Origin: Desulfitobacterium sp038181555
GTDB lineage: Bacteria > Bacillota > Desulfitobacteriia > Desulfitobacteriales > Desulfitobacteriaceae
Reading direction: 5' to 3'
DNA: 64,000 nt
Assembly (NCBI RefSeq): GCF_038181555.1
Contig: NZ_JBBWUA010000007.1
Location: 62,001-126,000 of the forward strand
The notes under the pieces are model-generated. The model did no database searches, was not told the DNA's origin, and saw nothing but the letters and a program-made list of their open reading frames with translations. Made by a program: the position numbers and the translations under genes. How positions within the stretch are numbered: the first letter of the stretch is position 1; each line of letters starts with the position of its first letter. Positions 17,882 through 26,611 of the stretch are shown here, one piece after another.

Positions 17882-18346
17882 ATGAAGGTAATGGAGGGGA
17901 GCAAAATGCTCTCCAAAGGGTTTACCTTGCTGGAGGTCCTTCTGGTCCTGACTCTTTTGGCGGGGGCAGGATTTGTTTTATTGGTGAAACTACCGGTGCA
18001 GATGGAGAATCGCAATTTATCATTAGCTAGCACTCAGATCATCCAAGATTTACGGGAGGCAAGGACCAGCGCCTTATCAGAAAATACCTGGTATGAAATC
18101 CGTTTTTATGAAAGTAACAACACCTATAGAATTTACCGAGAAGGATCCTTAGTGAAGAATAGTTCACTTCCTGAGAAAATTAGCTTTGCCAATCGTCCCA
18201 GTACGGTTCGTTTCTCTGCTGAGGGTACTACCAGTTTTGTGGGCAGCCCTCCTTTGACAGGTACGATTTCCCTGACCAATGGTAAAAGCACGAGAAATGT
18301 CATTACGGCTTTGATTACAGGCAGAGTTCGGGAGGAAGTAGAATGA
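17882..18346 (+). CDS. Prepilin-like protein (GspH-like) inside the aro operon
   Basis: A 154-residue prepilin, or 146 residues if translated from ATG 17906, which also has a good GGAGG site. A leader ending in Lys-Gly precedes FTLLEVLLVLTLLAGAGFVLL, with Glu5 present. The STQIIQDLREARTSALSENTWYEIRFYE region fits GspH/FimT-type minor pilins. It lies 28 bases after aroE and 12 bases before aroC, so it is almost certainly part of the shikimate transcript. It probably belongs with one of the flanking pilus loci. Confidence 0.82.
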   Translation: MKVMEGSKMLSKGFTLLEVLLVLTLLAGAGFVLLVKLPVQMENRNLSLASTQIIQDLREARTSALSENTWYEIRFYESNNTYRIYREGSLVKNSSLPEKISFANRPSTVRFSAEGTTSFVGSPPLTGTISLTNGKSTRNVITALITGRVREEVE

Positions 18347-18358
18347 GGAGGGCAAGAA

Positions 18359-19507
18359 ATGCGTTATTTAACAGCTGGAGAATCCCACGGACCTAAGCTT
18401 GTAGCTATCCTTGAAGGGGTTCCGGCAGGTGCAAAGATAGATAAGAAATTAATCGATAAGGCTTTAGAAGAGAGACAAAAAGGCCCCGGTCGCGGGGGTC
18501 GGATGAGCATAGAAAAGGATCAGGTCGTTATTCTCTCGGGAATTCGGGGTGGTGTCACGACGGGTGCTCCTATTGCTCTGGAAATCCTTAATCGCGATTG
18601 GACCAATTGGGAAAAAGTGATGGCTTGGGACAGTGACGCTGACTTGGAAAGCCGCAAAGTCACGACCCCTCGACCGGGACACGCGGATTTGACGGGTCAT
18701 CTGAAGTACCGAACCGAAGTCCGCAACGTCTTAGAGCGAGCCAGTGCCCGGGAGACAGCCATGCGAGTGGCTGTAGGTAATGTCGCCATGCAAATCTTGG
18801 CCGCACTTGGGGTGAAGATTCGTGGGCAGGTTCTTAGGGTGGGGAAAATCCAAATTCAGGTGGAGGATTCACCTGAGCACTGGGAAAGGGTTAGTGCTTC
18901 GGAATGGAAGGTTGGGGACGCTCAAAGTGAGGAAGCCCTATATGCCCAGCTCAAAGAAGCACAGAAAAACGGTGAATCCCTCGGGGGTATCATACAAGTT
19001 CAGGTGGACCATCTACCACCTGGGTTGGGTTCTTATGTACAGTGGGACAGAAAGCTAGATGGGCGTTTAGCTCAGGCTGTGTTATCCGTGCAGGCTATGA
19101 AGGGTGTTTCCTTCGGTATGGGCTTTGCAGCGGGAGAGCACTTTGGGTCAGAGGTACATGACCCCATCGGCTATGCTGGCGGTCGTGGTTATTTCCGTTA
19201 TAGCAATAATGCGGGGGGAATTGAAGGGGGTATGACCAATGGCGAGCCCATTGTGCTTCAAGCGGTCATGAAGCCTATTCCTACCCTTTATAATCCTCTC
19301 CAGACGGTAAATATGGAGAGTAAAGAGATAATGGAAGCTAGCGTAGAGCGTAGTGATGTCTGCGCGGTTCCGGCAGCCCTGATTGTTCTTCAGCATGTGG
19401 TGGCGTGGGAGATTCTTCAGGCGGTTGTAGATAAGTTCCCTTCAGATACTTGGGAAGAGTTGCAAAAGGCATGGCGGGATTATTTTCAATATGTGAGTGA
19501 GCAATAG
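18359..19507 (+). CDS. aroC: Chorismate synthase AroC
   Basis: A 382-residue FMN-dependent enzyme that makes chorismate from 5-enolpyruvylshikimate 3-phosphate. The N-terminal GESHGPKLVAILEGVPAG is the family signature. RPGHADL and RASARETAMRVAVG and the later SNNAGGIEGGMTNGEP are further conserved blocks. An AGGAGGG site lies just before the ATG. aroK begins 1 base after the stop if its second possible start is used. Confidence 0.96.
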   Translation: MRYLTAGESHGPKLVAILEGVPAGAKIDKKLIDKALEERQKGPGRGGRMSIEKDQVVILSGIRGGVTTGAPIALEILNRDWTNWEKVMAWDSDADLESRKVTTPRPGHADLTGHLKYRTEVRNVLERASARETAMRVAVGNVAMQILAALGVKIRGQVLRVGKIQIQVEDSPEHWERVSASEWKVGDAQSEEALYAQLKEAQKNGESLGGIIQVQVDHLPPGLGSYVQWDRKLDGRLAQAVLSVQAMKGVSFGMGFAAGEHFGSEVHDPIGYAGGRGYFRYSNNAGGIEGGMTNGEPIVLQAVMKPIPTLYNPLQTVNMESKEIMEASVERSDVCAVPAALIVLQHVVAWEILQAVVDKFPSDTWEELQKAWRDYFQYVSEQ

Positions 19508-19508
19508 T

Positions 19509-19535
19509 ATGGGCAATAATATGGGCAATAATATG
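19509..19535 (+). repeat. Tandem 12-bp repeat containing start codons
   Basis: ATGGGCAATAAT occurs twice in a row (19509-19532) and is followed by another ATG. The repeat encodes Met-Gly-Asn-Asn and multiplies possible start codons of aroK. Confidence 0.85.
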
Positions 19536-20096
19536 AGTAACGGTATAGATTGTACTAGTCTCGATTCTCCTAAGGATAATGTTGTTCTTGTTGGATTTAT
19601 GGGAACAGGTAAAAGTACAGTGGGTCGGAGGCTAGCTAAACTTTTAGGTCGGGAATTTATTGATACAGATGTGGAAATTGAAAGGCTAACTGAAATGACT
19701 GTCTCGGAGATTTTTCGCAGACATGGCGAAACCCGTTTTCGATCTGAAGAACGGCTTTTAGTAAAGCGCCTAGCCGATCAAAAAGGCTATGTCATTGCAA
19801 CAGGTGGAGGGACAGTCTTAAATCCTGAGAATTGGCAGGACTTGGCTCAGAGCGGTGTGATCATTGGTTTATATGCCCCTCTAGATGAGATATATGAGCG
19901 GATTGGCTATCGGAATGATCGTCCACTGCTTAGGGGCGACCGGCAAATCGTTGAGGAGCTGTGGGCAAAGAGGCAACCCATCTATAATCAAGCAGATTGG
20001 ACTGTTGATACAACAGATAAAGGGATCGACGAAGTTGTTCGGGAAATATTTGACCGTTATGAAGGAGGTTCGCTATATGCAGGGACAGAGGATTGA
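19509..20096 (+). CDS. aroK: Shikimate kinase AroK
   Basis: A 195-residue kinase that phosphorylates shikimate. The P-loop is GFMGTGKST; the DTDVEIE motif, the RFRSEE Arg and the GGGTV motif bind shikimate; and RNDRPLL is the lid. The first residues come from a tandem 12-base repeat, so in-frame starts exist at GTG 19497 and ATG 19509, 19521 and 19533. None has a clear Shine-Dalgarno sequence, so translation is probably coupled to aroC. The ATG at 19509 is a choice of convenience. Its 3' end overlaps aroB by 20 bases. Confidence 0.92.
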   Translation: MGNNMGNNMSNGIDCTSLDSPKDNVVLVGFMGTGKSTVGRRLAKLLGREFIDTDVEIERLTEMTVSEIFRRHGETRFRSEERLLVKRLADQKGYVIATGGGTVLNPENWQDLAQSGVIIGLYAPLDEIYERIGYRNDRPLLRGDRQIVEELWAKRQPIYNQADWTVDTTDKGIDEVVREIFDRYEGGSLYAGTED

Positions 20097-21159
20097 TGTA
20101 GCATCAGAGAAGCCTTATCCCGTTTTTCTGGGAGCAAGACTAGAGGGTCTGGGTGAGTACTTGACTACCCGCGTAGGGGTTGGGGAACACCTTTTAGTGA
20201 TTACTCATCCCAATATCGCTGAGCTTTATCTAGATTCGTTGCAAAAGGGACTCCAATCTTTTCGTGTGGATACCTTGATCGTACCCCAAGGTGAGGAGGA
20301 AAAATCCTTAGAACGGATTAGTGAATTAACTTCCGCGGCAATCGCTTATGGCGCTGACCGGAAGACGGTGGTCTTAGCCTTAGGCGGCGGAGTGATTGGA
20401 GATTTAGCTGGCTTTTTTGCCAGCATGTTTATGCGGGGAATGCGCTATGTGCAGATTCCCACGACACTTCTGGCCATGGTCGATAGCAGTATTGGCGGGA
20501 AGGTGGCCGTGAATCATCCGGCCGGGAAGAATCTCTTGGGAGATTTTTATCCTCCTCTGGCAGTTTGGACCGATTTCAACACCTTAGAAACCTTGGCTTG
20601 GGAGGAGATGCTCAACGGTCTTGCCGAGACAGTGAAGCACGCAGTTATCGCTGATGCTGAGCTTCTTTCTTTCATTGAAAGACATACGGAGGATATTAAG
20701 GCGCGGAAGCCAGAACTATACAAAGAGCTCGCCTCTCGCTCTTCAGCAATTAAAGTCAAGCTAGTTTCTGAGGACGAGACAGAGCAGGGTAAGAGGATGT
20801 TCCTTAACTTCGGACATAGTTTTGGCCACGCGCTTGAAGCTGAGATGGCCTATCAAGGAATTACCCATGGACAGGGTGTGAGTATTGGTATGGTGGCAGC
20901 AGCTCATCTAGCACAAGAACGGGGATTGATGTCCAATCCCGAGGTGGAACGGTTGATAAACCTTCTTAAGGGTTTTGGGTTGCCTGTAAGCATCGAAGGG
21001 AAAGATCCCCAGATCCTGATTGATCTCATGGGAGCGGATAAGAAAAACTATCAAGGACAAAAGGTCTTGGTTTTACCGAAAGGGATTGGTCAAGCAATTG
21101 TGGTTCGCGATGCTAAGGATGAAGAGATCATGAGGGCTTGGAAGAAAGTCATTAGGTAG
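20077..21159 (+). CDS. aroB: 3-dehydroquinate synthase AroB
   Basis: A 360-residue NAD- and zinc-dependent enzyme that cyclises DAHP to 3-dehydroquinate. The NAD region GGGVIGDLAGF is followed by IPTTLLAMVDSSIGGKVAVNHP and GKNLLG. Zinc ligands are the Glu in LAETVKHA and the His residues of NFGHSFGHALE and THGQGV. The ATG at 20077 follows AAGGAGG at 20062-20068 and gives normal family length; the open frame extends further upstream inside aroK. It closes the aro operon before a terminator. Confidence 0.95.
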   Translation: MQGQRIDVASEKPYPVFLGARLEGLGEYLTTRVGVGEHLLVITHPNIAELYLDSLQKGLQSFRVDTLIVPQGEEEKSLERISELTSAAIAYGADRKTVVLALGGGVIGDLAGFFASMFMRGMRYVQIPTTLLAMVDSSIGGKVAVNHPAGKNLLGDFYPPLAVWTDFNTLETLAWEEMLNGLAETVKHAVIADAELLSFIERHTEDIKARKPELYKELASRSSAIKVKLVSEDETEQGKRMFLNFGHSFGHALEAEMAYQGITHGQGVSIGMVAAAHLAQERGLMSNPEVERLINLLKGFGLPVSIEGKDPQILIDLMGADKKNYQGQKVLVLPKGIGQAIVVRDAKDEEIMRAWKKVIR

Positions 21160-21209
21160 AATCCTTTATATTGCAAAGAGTTCTGTATGACAATAAAAGC
21201 CTTATTGAC

Positions 21210-21246
21210 AGGGTGGAAGATATTTTTATATCTATCCACCCTTTTT
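21210..21246 (+). terminator. Terminator of the aro operon
   Basis: An 8-bp stem (AGGGTGGA / TCCACCCT) continues past a single bulge into AGATAT / ATATCT and is followed by TTTTT, 50 bases after aroB. Confidence 0.9.
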
Positions 21247-21437
21247 AATTCTCTACTTGTCGTAAAATACCAAAAAAAGGATTAATTTCATGCAACAAGA
21301 AAACATTTCGCCGAATTGCAGAAAGAATGTCTAATGACTATAAAGAAGAAGGAATTCTTCATGGAATTAGTAGAATAGTATTGCTTAATCAGAATAGGAC
21401 TAATTTACTATAAGATATAGGAGAATAGAGCTGTTTT
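21247..21437. other. AT-rich intergenic region upstream of pilus locus 2
   Basis: About 190 AT-rich bases with no convincing gene. The frames are broken and the longest ATG frame is under 30 codons. A promoter for locus 2 should lie here, but no -35/-10 pair with good spacing stood out. TTGCTT with TTTACT 17 bases later is a weak candidate. Confidence 0.4.
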
Positions 21438-21773
21438 ATGGAAAAGAGAAGCCAAGAAGGTTTTACTTTACTTGAAATGCTGTTAATCCTTTTTCTCATC
21501 ATGGCAGTCATTACAATTGCCGCACCTCGATTCAGTTCTGTCGATAGTGTTACTCGTACACGGGTCGATACAGCGAATCGGGTACGCATTGAAGGGGCAG
21601 CTGAGCTATATAAAATGGATACGGGAGTATTGCCACAACGGCTGGAAGATCTCTATTCATCTCCTCTTACGGTCAAAGGCTGGCGAGGACCCTATCTGGA
21701 CGAGGAATTCGTTAGGCCAACAAAGGGTGGAGAGCCCTATGAACTGGATGGAAGAGGGAAGGTTAACCCGTGA
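21438..21773 (+). CDS. Prepilin, GspG-like, short (locus 2)
   Basis: A 111-residue prepilin. A leader ending Gln-Glu-Gly precedes FTLLEMLLILFLIMAVITIAAPRF with Glu5. The VRIEGAAELYKMDTGVLPQRLEDLYSSPLTVKGWRGPYLDEEF region is a clear GspG-type major pseudopilin pattern, including the WRGPYL motif. It is the first gene of locus 2, and its TGA overlaps the GTG start of the next gene. Confidence 0.85.
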   Translation: MEKRSQEGFTLLEMLLILFLIMAVITIAAPRFSSVDSVTRTRVDTANRVRIEGAAELYKMDTGVLPQRLEDLYSSPLTVKGWRGPYLDEEFVRPTKGGEPYELDGRGKVNP

Positions 21774-22153
21774 AGATTTACCGTAATCAAGGCTTTGCAT
21801 TATTGGATGTGGTCCTAGCTTTATTTCTTTTTACACTGGGCTTTGCAGCTTTATATGGTTTGAGCGAAAGTGCTATGAAAGAAGCTGAACAAGCACTCCG
21901 GATTACGGAAGCAGCCAATCATGCCCAAAGCATTTTGGAATCCCTTGCCAATGAGTCTTGGCGGGATAATATTGATACCGGCCATTGCCTTCCTGGAGGG
22001 GAAGTAAGAGGACGGGAGGGAATCTTTCATTGGACGATATATACTGATTGGGAACTACCCGAGGAGCTATTACGAGTGAGGGTGGAAATTGCTTGGCTGG
22101 AGCAAGGAAGTGAACGGAAGTATACCTTGGAGAGTCTTTATGCTGTTCAATGA
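21770..22153 (+). CDS. Prepilin-like protein, PilV/GspI-like, with Asp at position 5
   Basis: A 127-residue protein starting with GTG overlapping the previous stop. A leader ending Asn-Gln-Gly precedes FALLDVVLALFLFTLGFAALYGL. The expected Glu5 is replaced by Asp, otherwise the helix is normal. The post-helix AANHAQSILESLANESW resembles PilV/GspI. Asp5 minor pilins can still be processed, because Glu5 matters mainly for assembly. Placement among prepilin genes supports the call. Confidence 0.7.
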   Translation: MKIYRNQGFALLDVVLALFLFTLGFAALYGLSESAMKEAEQALRITEAANHAQSILESLANESWRDNIDTGHCLPGGEVRGREGIFHWTIYTDWELPEELLRVRVEIAWLEQGSERKYTLESLYAVQ

Positions 22154-22176
22154 CCACGTAGGAGAGGATGACCTAT

Positions 22177-22668
22177 ATGGATGGCCAGGTCCGCTATGGT
22201 GAGTTAGGCTTTACCATGGTTGAGGTATTGTTTGCTTTACTCATTACGGGAATACTCATGGTGGTATCCTTACCCTTGTTCCTTGACCAATGGGGCAATA
22301 GCCAAGTTTGCAAAGATAAGATGGAGGCTCATTATGCAGCTGCCACCGCTGGGAGATTAATCAGTGATGCTATACGTGAAGCGGAATCCGTTCAATGGGC
22401 GTCCAAGAACGGAAAATGGACGTTATCAGTAACCCCTAGTGGAGAGGTTTATAGTGATCATTATTATCTCGAGGATAAAAACAATGATGGTGTTAAAGAT
22501 TTTTACAGAACCCATAAAGGAGCTGATAACCCAGTAGTCAGTGGAATTATGGATTGGAATTGCCAACAAGGAGAGTCGGGGCTATGGACTATAAGCTTCC
22601 AAGGGCTAATAAGAGAACAGACTGTGCTTTGGCAAGGGAAAATCAGGGCGCGAGACACCGTGAATTAG
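22177..22668 (+). CDS. Prepilin, PilW/GspJ-like (locus 2)
   Basis: A 163-residue prepilin. A leader ending Glu-Leu-Gly precedes FTMVEVLFALLITGILMVVSLPLF with Glu5. The rest contains a Trp/Gly-rich beta domain (residues about 60-160), as in PilW/GspJ. The ATG at 22177 is spaced better from AGGAGAGG than the ATG at 22168. Its 3' end overlaps the next gene by 85 bases. Confidence 0.75.
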   Translation: MDGQVRYGELGFTMVEVLFALLITGILMVVSLPLFLDQWGNSQVCKDKMEAHYAAATAGRLISDAIREAESVQWASKNGKWTLSVTPSGEVYSDHYYLEDKNNDGVKDFYRTHKGADNPVVSGIMDWNCQQGESGLWTISFQGLIREQTVLWQGKIRARDTVN

Positions 22669-23039
22669 GCTACATTACCCTGCTCATACTCGTTCTCTTT
22701 GCCACTATTTCTGCTTATGGATTGGAAATGTACGTTCAAGCTCATGGGGAAAATAAAATTGCTCGTAAGGAAGTCAGCTCACGCCAAGCGATATATGGAG
22801 CGGAGGGTGGGCTCGAGTGGGTTAAGGTCAAGCTAAAAGAGGATCCGAGCTTTAGCGAGGGAGATCTTCAAATCGGGGATGGCTATGTGCATGTTCGGGT
22901 TATAGCGGACGAAGGGAAATATACCCTGACTTCAGCAGCCCACTATGGACAGATTAAGCGCAAAATTAGGGTGACACTTTTAAAAGTGGATGAAGAATGG
23001 AAAATTGAAAAGTACCAGGAGATACATGGTGATGAATAA
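22584..23039 (+). CDS. PilX/GspK-like minor pilin with long leader
   Basis: A 151-residue protein starting at ATG 22584 after AAGGAG (22568-22573), nested in the end of the previous gene. A 29-residue basic leader ends in Leu-Gly before the hydrophobic helix YITLLILVLFATISAYGLEMYV. The following SRQAIYGAEGGLEWVKVKL is the PilX_N-type pattern. Glu5 is missing, as is usual in PilX/GspK proteins. The stop overlaps the start of the second pilB. Confidence 0.7.
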   Translation: MDYKLPRANKRTDCALARENQGARHRELGYITLLILVLFATISAYGLEMYVQAHGENKIARKEVSSRQAIYGAEGGLEWVKVKLKEDPSFSEGDLQIGDGYVHVRVIADEGKYTLTSAAHYGQIKRKIRVTLLKVDEEWKIEKYQEIHGDE

Positions 23040-24795
23040 GATAACTCTATGGGGCAATCGCCGCCAGAAAAATGATTACCAAGCGAGCTTAAAAGAGGAA
23101 TTCAAGAACTCTCCATCGCTGGCTGGGGGATTTGGTCAATTTCTCATTGCCGAGAATAGTATTGACTCCAGTCAACTGGAAGAGGCTTTACGCGCACAAA
23201 AGGAAACAGGTGCGCGACTTGGCGAGATTCTTACGAAGCAGAAGGTGCTCACTAAGGAACAAATGCTTAATAAACTCAGCAAGTACTTAGGTGTTACTCA
23301 AATTGATCTGAATCAAGTCATTATTGACCCAAAAGTTGCCTCCTTATTAGATGAAGAAGGAGCAATGCGCAACGGAGCTATTCCCGTAGGAATACAAGAT
23401 CGGATGTTACAGGTAGCCATGATCGATCCAGGAAATCATCGTTCCGTGGAAAATATTCGCATACTAACTGGATTTGATGTGGAACCCTTGCTCGCCGCTG
23501 AGGACCAAGTGGTGTCGGCCATTAGAAAGTTTCTCACCGTTGAGAGAAGTATTGCTGAACTGGCTTTGGGTCAGGAAGAATTTAGAGCCCGCGGGATGGA
23601 ACGGATTAAAGGTTTGGATTCTGAGGAAGGGCATGACGCTCCTACCATTCAACTGGTGGATTTTCTCCTTCGGGAGGCCATCATGCTGGGAGCTAGCGAT
23701 ATTCATTGGGAGCCTGGAGAAGCCATATTACGAGTGCGGTTTCGAATCGATGGCAAGCTGGAAACCAAACGCTCTTTCCCTTTAAGGGTGGCGCGGAATC
23801 TTCTCGCGAGAATAAAGATTATGTCAGGAATGGATGTGTCAGAACGTAGGCTACCCCAAGATGGAAGAAGTACGTTAGCTGTCAATGGCAAAACGATTGA
23901 TCTTCGAGTCTCTAGCCTTCCTAGTATCTATGGGGAGAAAATTGTGGTGCGTATACTCGATGTGGATGCTACAAAACGCACCTTGCCATCTTTAGGCATG
24001 AGTCAAGAAAATGAAAACAGGCTGAGGACATTGATCAAGGAACCTCACGGCATAATTCTGGTAGTCGGACCCACAGGCAGTGGGAAAACAACAACACTCT
24101 ATGCTTTGTTACAGGAGCTGATCTCTGATGCACTGAATATAGTGTCTATTGAAGATCCGGTAGAGTATCAGTTGGCTGGAGTTGTATCCGTACAGGTTCA
24201 GCCAAAGATCGGATTAACTTTTGCCCAAGGACTGCGTTCGATTTTGAGACAGGATCCCGATGTAATTATGATTGGAGAAATTCGTGATGAAGAGACTGCG
24301 CGTATTGCCATAGCAGCGGCCTTGACTGGACATCTTGTTTTATCCACCTTACATACTAACACTGCAGCTGAAGCCTTCACCCGTCTTCTCGATATGGGAA
24401 TCGAACCCTATCTTGTTGCTGCTGTAGTGAGGGGAGTTTTATCCCAACGGTTAGTTCGCCGTCTTTGCAATCATTGCAAGGAGCCCTGGGATCTGGACTC
24501 TTTAGAGAGGGGGGTTATGGATCTGCCAGAGAGCATCCATCAGGTCTATAAAGCTCAAGGATGCCCTTTATGCCGAGAGACGGGGTATTCAGGAAGAATT
24601 GGTATCCATGAACTGCTTCTTTACCATCAGGACATAAAAGAGTTGGTCTTAGGAGGTAAGAGTTCACACTGGATAGAGGAAAGAGCTATTGCCAGAGGGA
24701 TGGTGTCCTTGCGTTTAGATGGCTATCGGAAAGTTCAAGAAGGACTTACGAGCCTTGAGGAAATATGGTATTCCACCAGTCGAATAACGAGCTAG
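23032..24795 (+). CDS. pilB: Second type IV pilus/secretion ATPase PilB (GspE family)
   Basis: A 587-residue ATPase. An MshEN-like N-terminal domain (GQFLIAENSIDSSQLEEALRAQ..., residues about 25-110) precedes the core. Walker A GPTGSGKTTTLY is near residue 346, RQDPDVIMIGEIRDEETA is the Asp box and Walker B region, and LVLSTLHTNTA is the His box. A tetracysteine zinc site (CNHC near 479 and CPLC near 510) marks an extension-type ATPase. The start is ATG 23032, GTG 23029 or ATG 23026, all near AGGAG. It is a diverged paralogue of the pilB at 3843. Confidence 0.93.
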   Translation: MNKITLWGNRRQKNDYQASLKEEFKNSPSLAGGFGQFLIAENSIDSSQLEEALRAQKETGARLGEILTKQKVLTKEQMLNKLSKYLGVTQIDLNQVIIDPKVASLLDEEGAMRNGAIPVGIQDRMLQVAMIDPGNHRSVENIRILTGFDVEPLLAAEDQVVSAIRKFLTVERSIAELALGQEEFRARGMERIKGLDSEEGHDAPTIQLVDFLLREAIMLGASDIHWEPGEAILRVRFRIDGKLETKRSFPLRVARNLLARIKIMSGMDVSERRLPQDGRSTLAVNGKTIDLRVSSLPSIYGEKIVVRILDVDATKRTLPSLGMSQENENRLRTLIKEPHGIILVVGPTGSGKTTTLYALLQELISDALNIVSIEDPVEYQLAGVVSVQVQPKIGLTFAQGLRSILRQDPDVIMIGEIRDEETARIAIAAALTGHLVLSTLHTNTAAEAFTRLLDMGIEPYLVAAVVRGVLSQRLVRRLCNHCKEPWDLDSLERGVMDLPESIHQVYKAQGCPLCRETGYSGRIGIHELLLYHQDIKELVLGGKSSHWIEERAIARGMVSLRLDGYRKVQEGLTSLEEIWYSTSRITS

Positions 24796-24830
24796 GAGAT
24801 TAAATAATGAGGACATAAAGAGGGATTGGG

Positions 24831-26057
24831 ATGAGCAAGTGCAGTTTTTCCTGGAAAGCCATGGATCAAGAAGGAAATACCTTCAAAGGAATATGGGACG
24901 TACAGCATGATACAGAGGTTAGAAAACGTTTATATGCCAAAGGATACTATCCTTTAGCTATTGTGCCTCGGGGGCGTAAGCTATCATTATTGATGGATTA
25001 TATTAATTATCTAAATATGAAAAATGACCTGCTTAGAATCTGGGCAAGTATCACCCACCGTTTAGCACTCCTTCTCAAAGCGGGAATTCCTCTACTTCTT
25101 GCTATTGAAATCTTGGCAAAGCAACATAAGGTGTCTAGATTCAAGCGTTACGGATGGGAACGGGTGATAGAAGAGCTGGAAACGGGGGCGGAGTTTTCTA
25201 ATGCTTTGGAGGCGACGGTTCTTCCCCCTACACCCTATATAAAGGCGATGCTTCAAGCGGGGGAGCGCGCAGGTAAAATGCCGGAGATTCTTGCCACATT
25301 ATCCGGAGAATTAATGGAAGAGCATACCTATCGGAGCAAGTTAAGGGGAATTCTAGCGTATCCTCTCTTGCTTTTAATACTGACTTTGGGAATTATCTAT
25401 ACACTAAGTCTCATGGTATTACCGGTCTATGAGAGAATCTTCCTGAGCATGGGTGCTGAACTCCCAATACTTACCCAGATCATTTTTCGAGTTTCCCATG
25501 GCTCGCCTGCATTGATCTTTTTTATTGTACTGGGGGTATTTTCATCTTTACTAGCGCTACGTATTCGTAATCCGGATTATTGGCAAGAGAAACTCAGGGA
25601 CAAATTATGCCATATACCTCTTTTTGGCAAAGTATATCAATTAAATGATCATCTGCAATTTTCCCAGGTGTTAGGGACGCTGTTGGGGGCTGGAATCCCC
25701 CTCTTGGAAGCATTAAGTCTTACCCGAGATACAGTACAGACCTTTACAATGAAGAACCTTGTCCTCGAGCTTGAGGAAGCGGCCCGAACGGGTCGAAGAT
25801 TGGCCCCCGTCCTTCTGCACACAACAAGTTTTCCCAAGGATGCTGCGCAGATGATAGAGGTAGGAGAAGAGTCTGGGCAACTAAGTCCTATGCTACACCA
25901 TTTAAGCAAGGTGTTCAGGATGGAACTTGAAGATCAAATGAATAGGGTTCCAAACATTGTTGGGCCGCTGCTAGTGATGGTTTTAGCGGGAATAATAGGC
26001 CTTGTAGCTGTTGGGGTACTGTTACCCGTTTTTGATATTGGGACACACATTCAGTAA
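24831..26057 (+). CDS. pilC: Second inner-membrane platform protein PilC (GspF family)
   Basis: A 408-residue GspF-family membrane protein. Domain 1 has LLLKAGIPLLLAIEIL and AGERAGKMPEIL, and domain 2 has LLGAGIPLLEALSL and VGEESGQLSPMLHHL. Three hydrophobic segments are near residues 177-200, 220-240 and 370-395. It follows its pilB after 35 bases. With that pilB it forms the motor-platform pair of locus 2. Confidence 0.93.
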   Translation: MSKCSFSWKAMDQEGNTFKGIWDVQHDTEVRKRLYAKGYYPLAIVPRGRKLSLLMDYINYLNMKNDLLRIWASITHRLALLLKAGIPLLLAIEILAKQHKVSRFKRYGWERVIEELETGAEFSNALEATVLPPTPYIKAMLQAGERAGKMPEILATLSGELMEEHTYRSKLRGILAYPLLLLILTLGIIYTLSLMVLPVYERIFLSMGAELPILTQIIFRVSHGSPALIFFIVLGVFSSLLALRIRNPDYWQEKLRDKLCHIPLFGKVYQLNDHLQFSQVLGTLLGAGIPLLEALSLTRDTVQTFTMKNLVLELEEAARTGRRLAPVLLHTTSFPKDAAQMIEVGEESGQLSPMLHHLSKVFRMELEDQMNRVPNIVGPLLVMVLAGIIGLVAVGVLLPVFDIGTHIQ

Positions 26058-26092
26058 GCGTTATACTATTGCTTTTGAGGAGTGAATGGAAG

Positions 26093-26584
26093 ATGCAGTA
26101 TAGGCAGAAAAGAGGCAAAGAAGCACAACAGGGCTTTACCTTAATAGAAGTCTTGATGGTGGTCTTTATTCTAGCTATGCTATCTGCAATTGTTATTCCC
26201 AGATTGGGTGAGAGCTCAGAGATAGCACGAAGGAATGCCGATATTTCGACTGGTCATCAGGTGAAGTCTGCTTTGGACCGCTATCAGGTAGAAAACGGTA
26301 TATACCCCAAAAAAACTGAAATCATCAGTGACACTCGGGGGAATATTACAGCAGCCCCACTTATTCCTAAGTATATTAGCAAACTCACCCAAGATAATAC
26401 CCAACAGGATGCTGCTACAGATGAAAAAGGTTTTGGAGTCGCCTTGCTTTTAGTGGATGGGTCGATACCAAACGATGCTGAGAGCAATCTCATCATGTTA
26501 TATCTAACAACGGATGGTTCCGCTGCGGAAGTACGAGTTTACGACTCAGGACTGAACAAGGTACTATGGAGCTCAGCAAATTAA
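26093..26584 (+). CDS. Prepilin, GspG-like (locus 2)
   Basis: A 163-residue prepilin. A leader ending Gln-Gln-Gly precedes FTLIEVLMVVFILAMLSAIVIPRLG with Glu5. The segment VKSALDRYQVENGIYPKK is the GspG/PilA pattern. The ATG at 26093 follows GAGGAG by about 10 bases. Standing right after pilC and before the peptidase gene, it is the best candidate for the main subunit of locus 2. Confidence 0.85.
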   Translation: MQYRQKRGKEAQQGFTLIEVLMVVFILAMLSAIVIPRLGESSEIARRNADISTGHQVKSALDRYQVENGIYPKKTEIISDTRGNITAAPLIPKYISKLTQDNTQQDAATDEKGFGVALLLVDGSIPNDAESNLIMLYLTTDGSAAEVRVYDSGLNKVLWSSAN

Positions 26585-26611
26585 CTGTTAACAATGGAAA
26601 GGACGAAGCGC

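Noticed and set aside
17026..21159. T-box or other amino-acid riboswitch before the aro operon
   Set aside because: No specifier loop, T-box sequence or attenuator was seen in the 120 bases before aroE.
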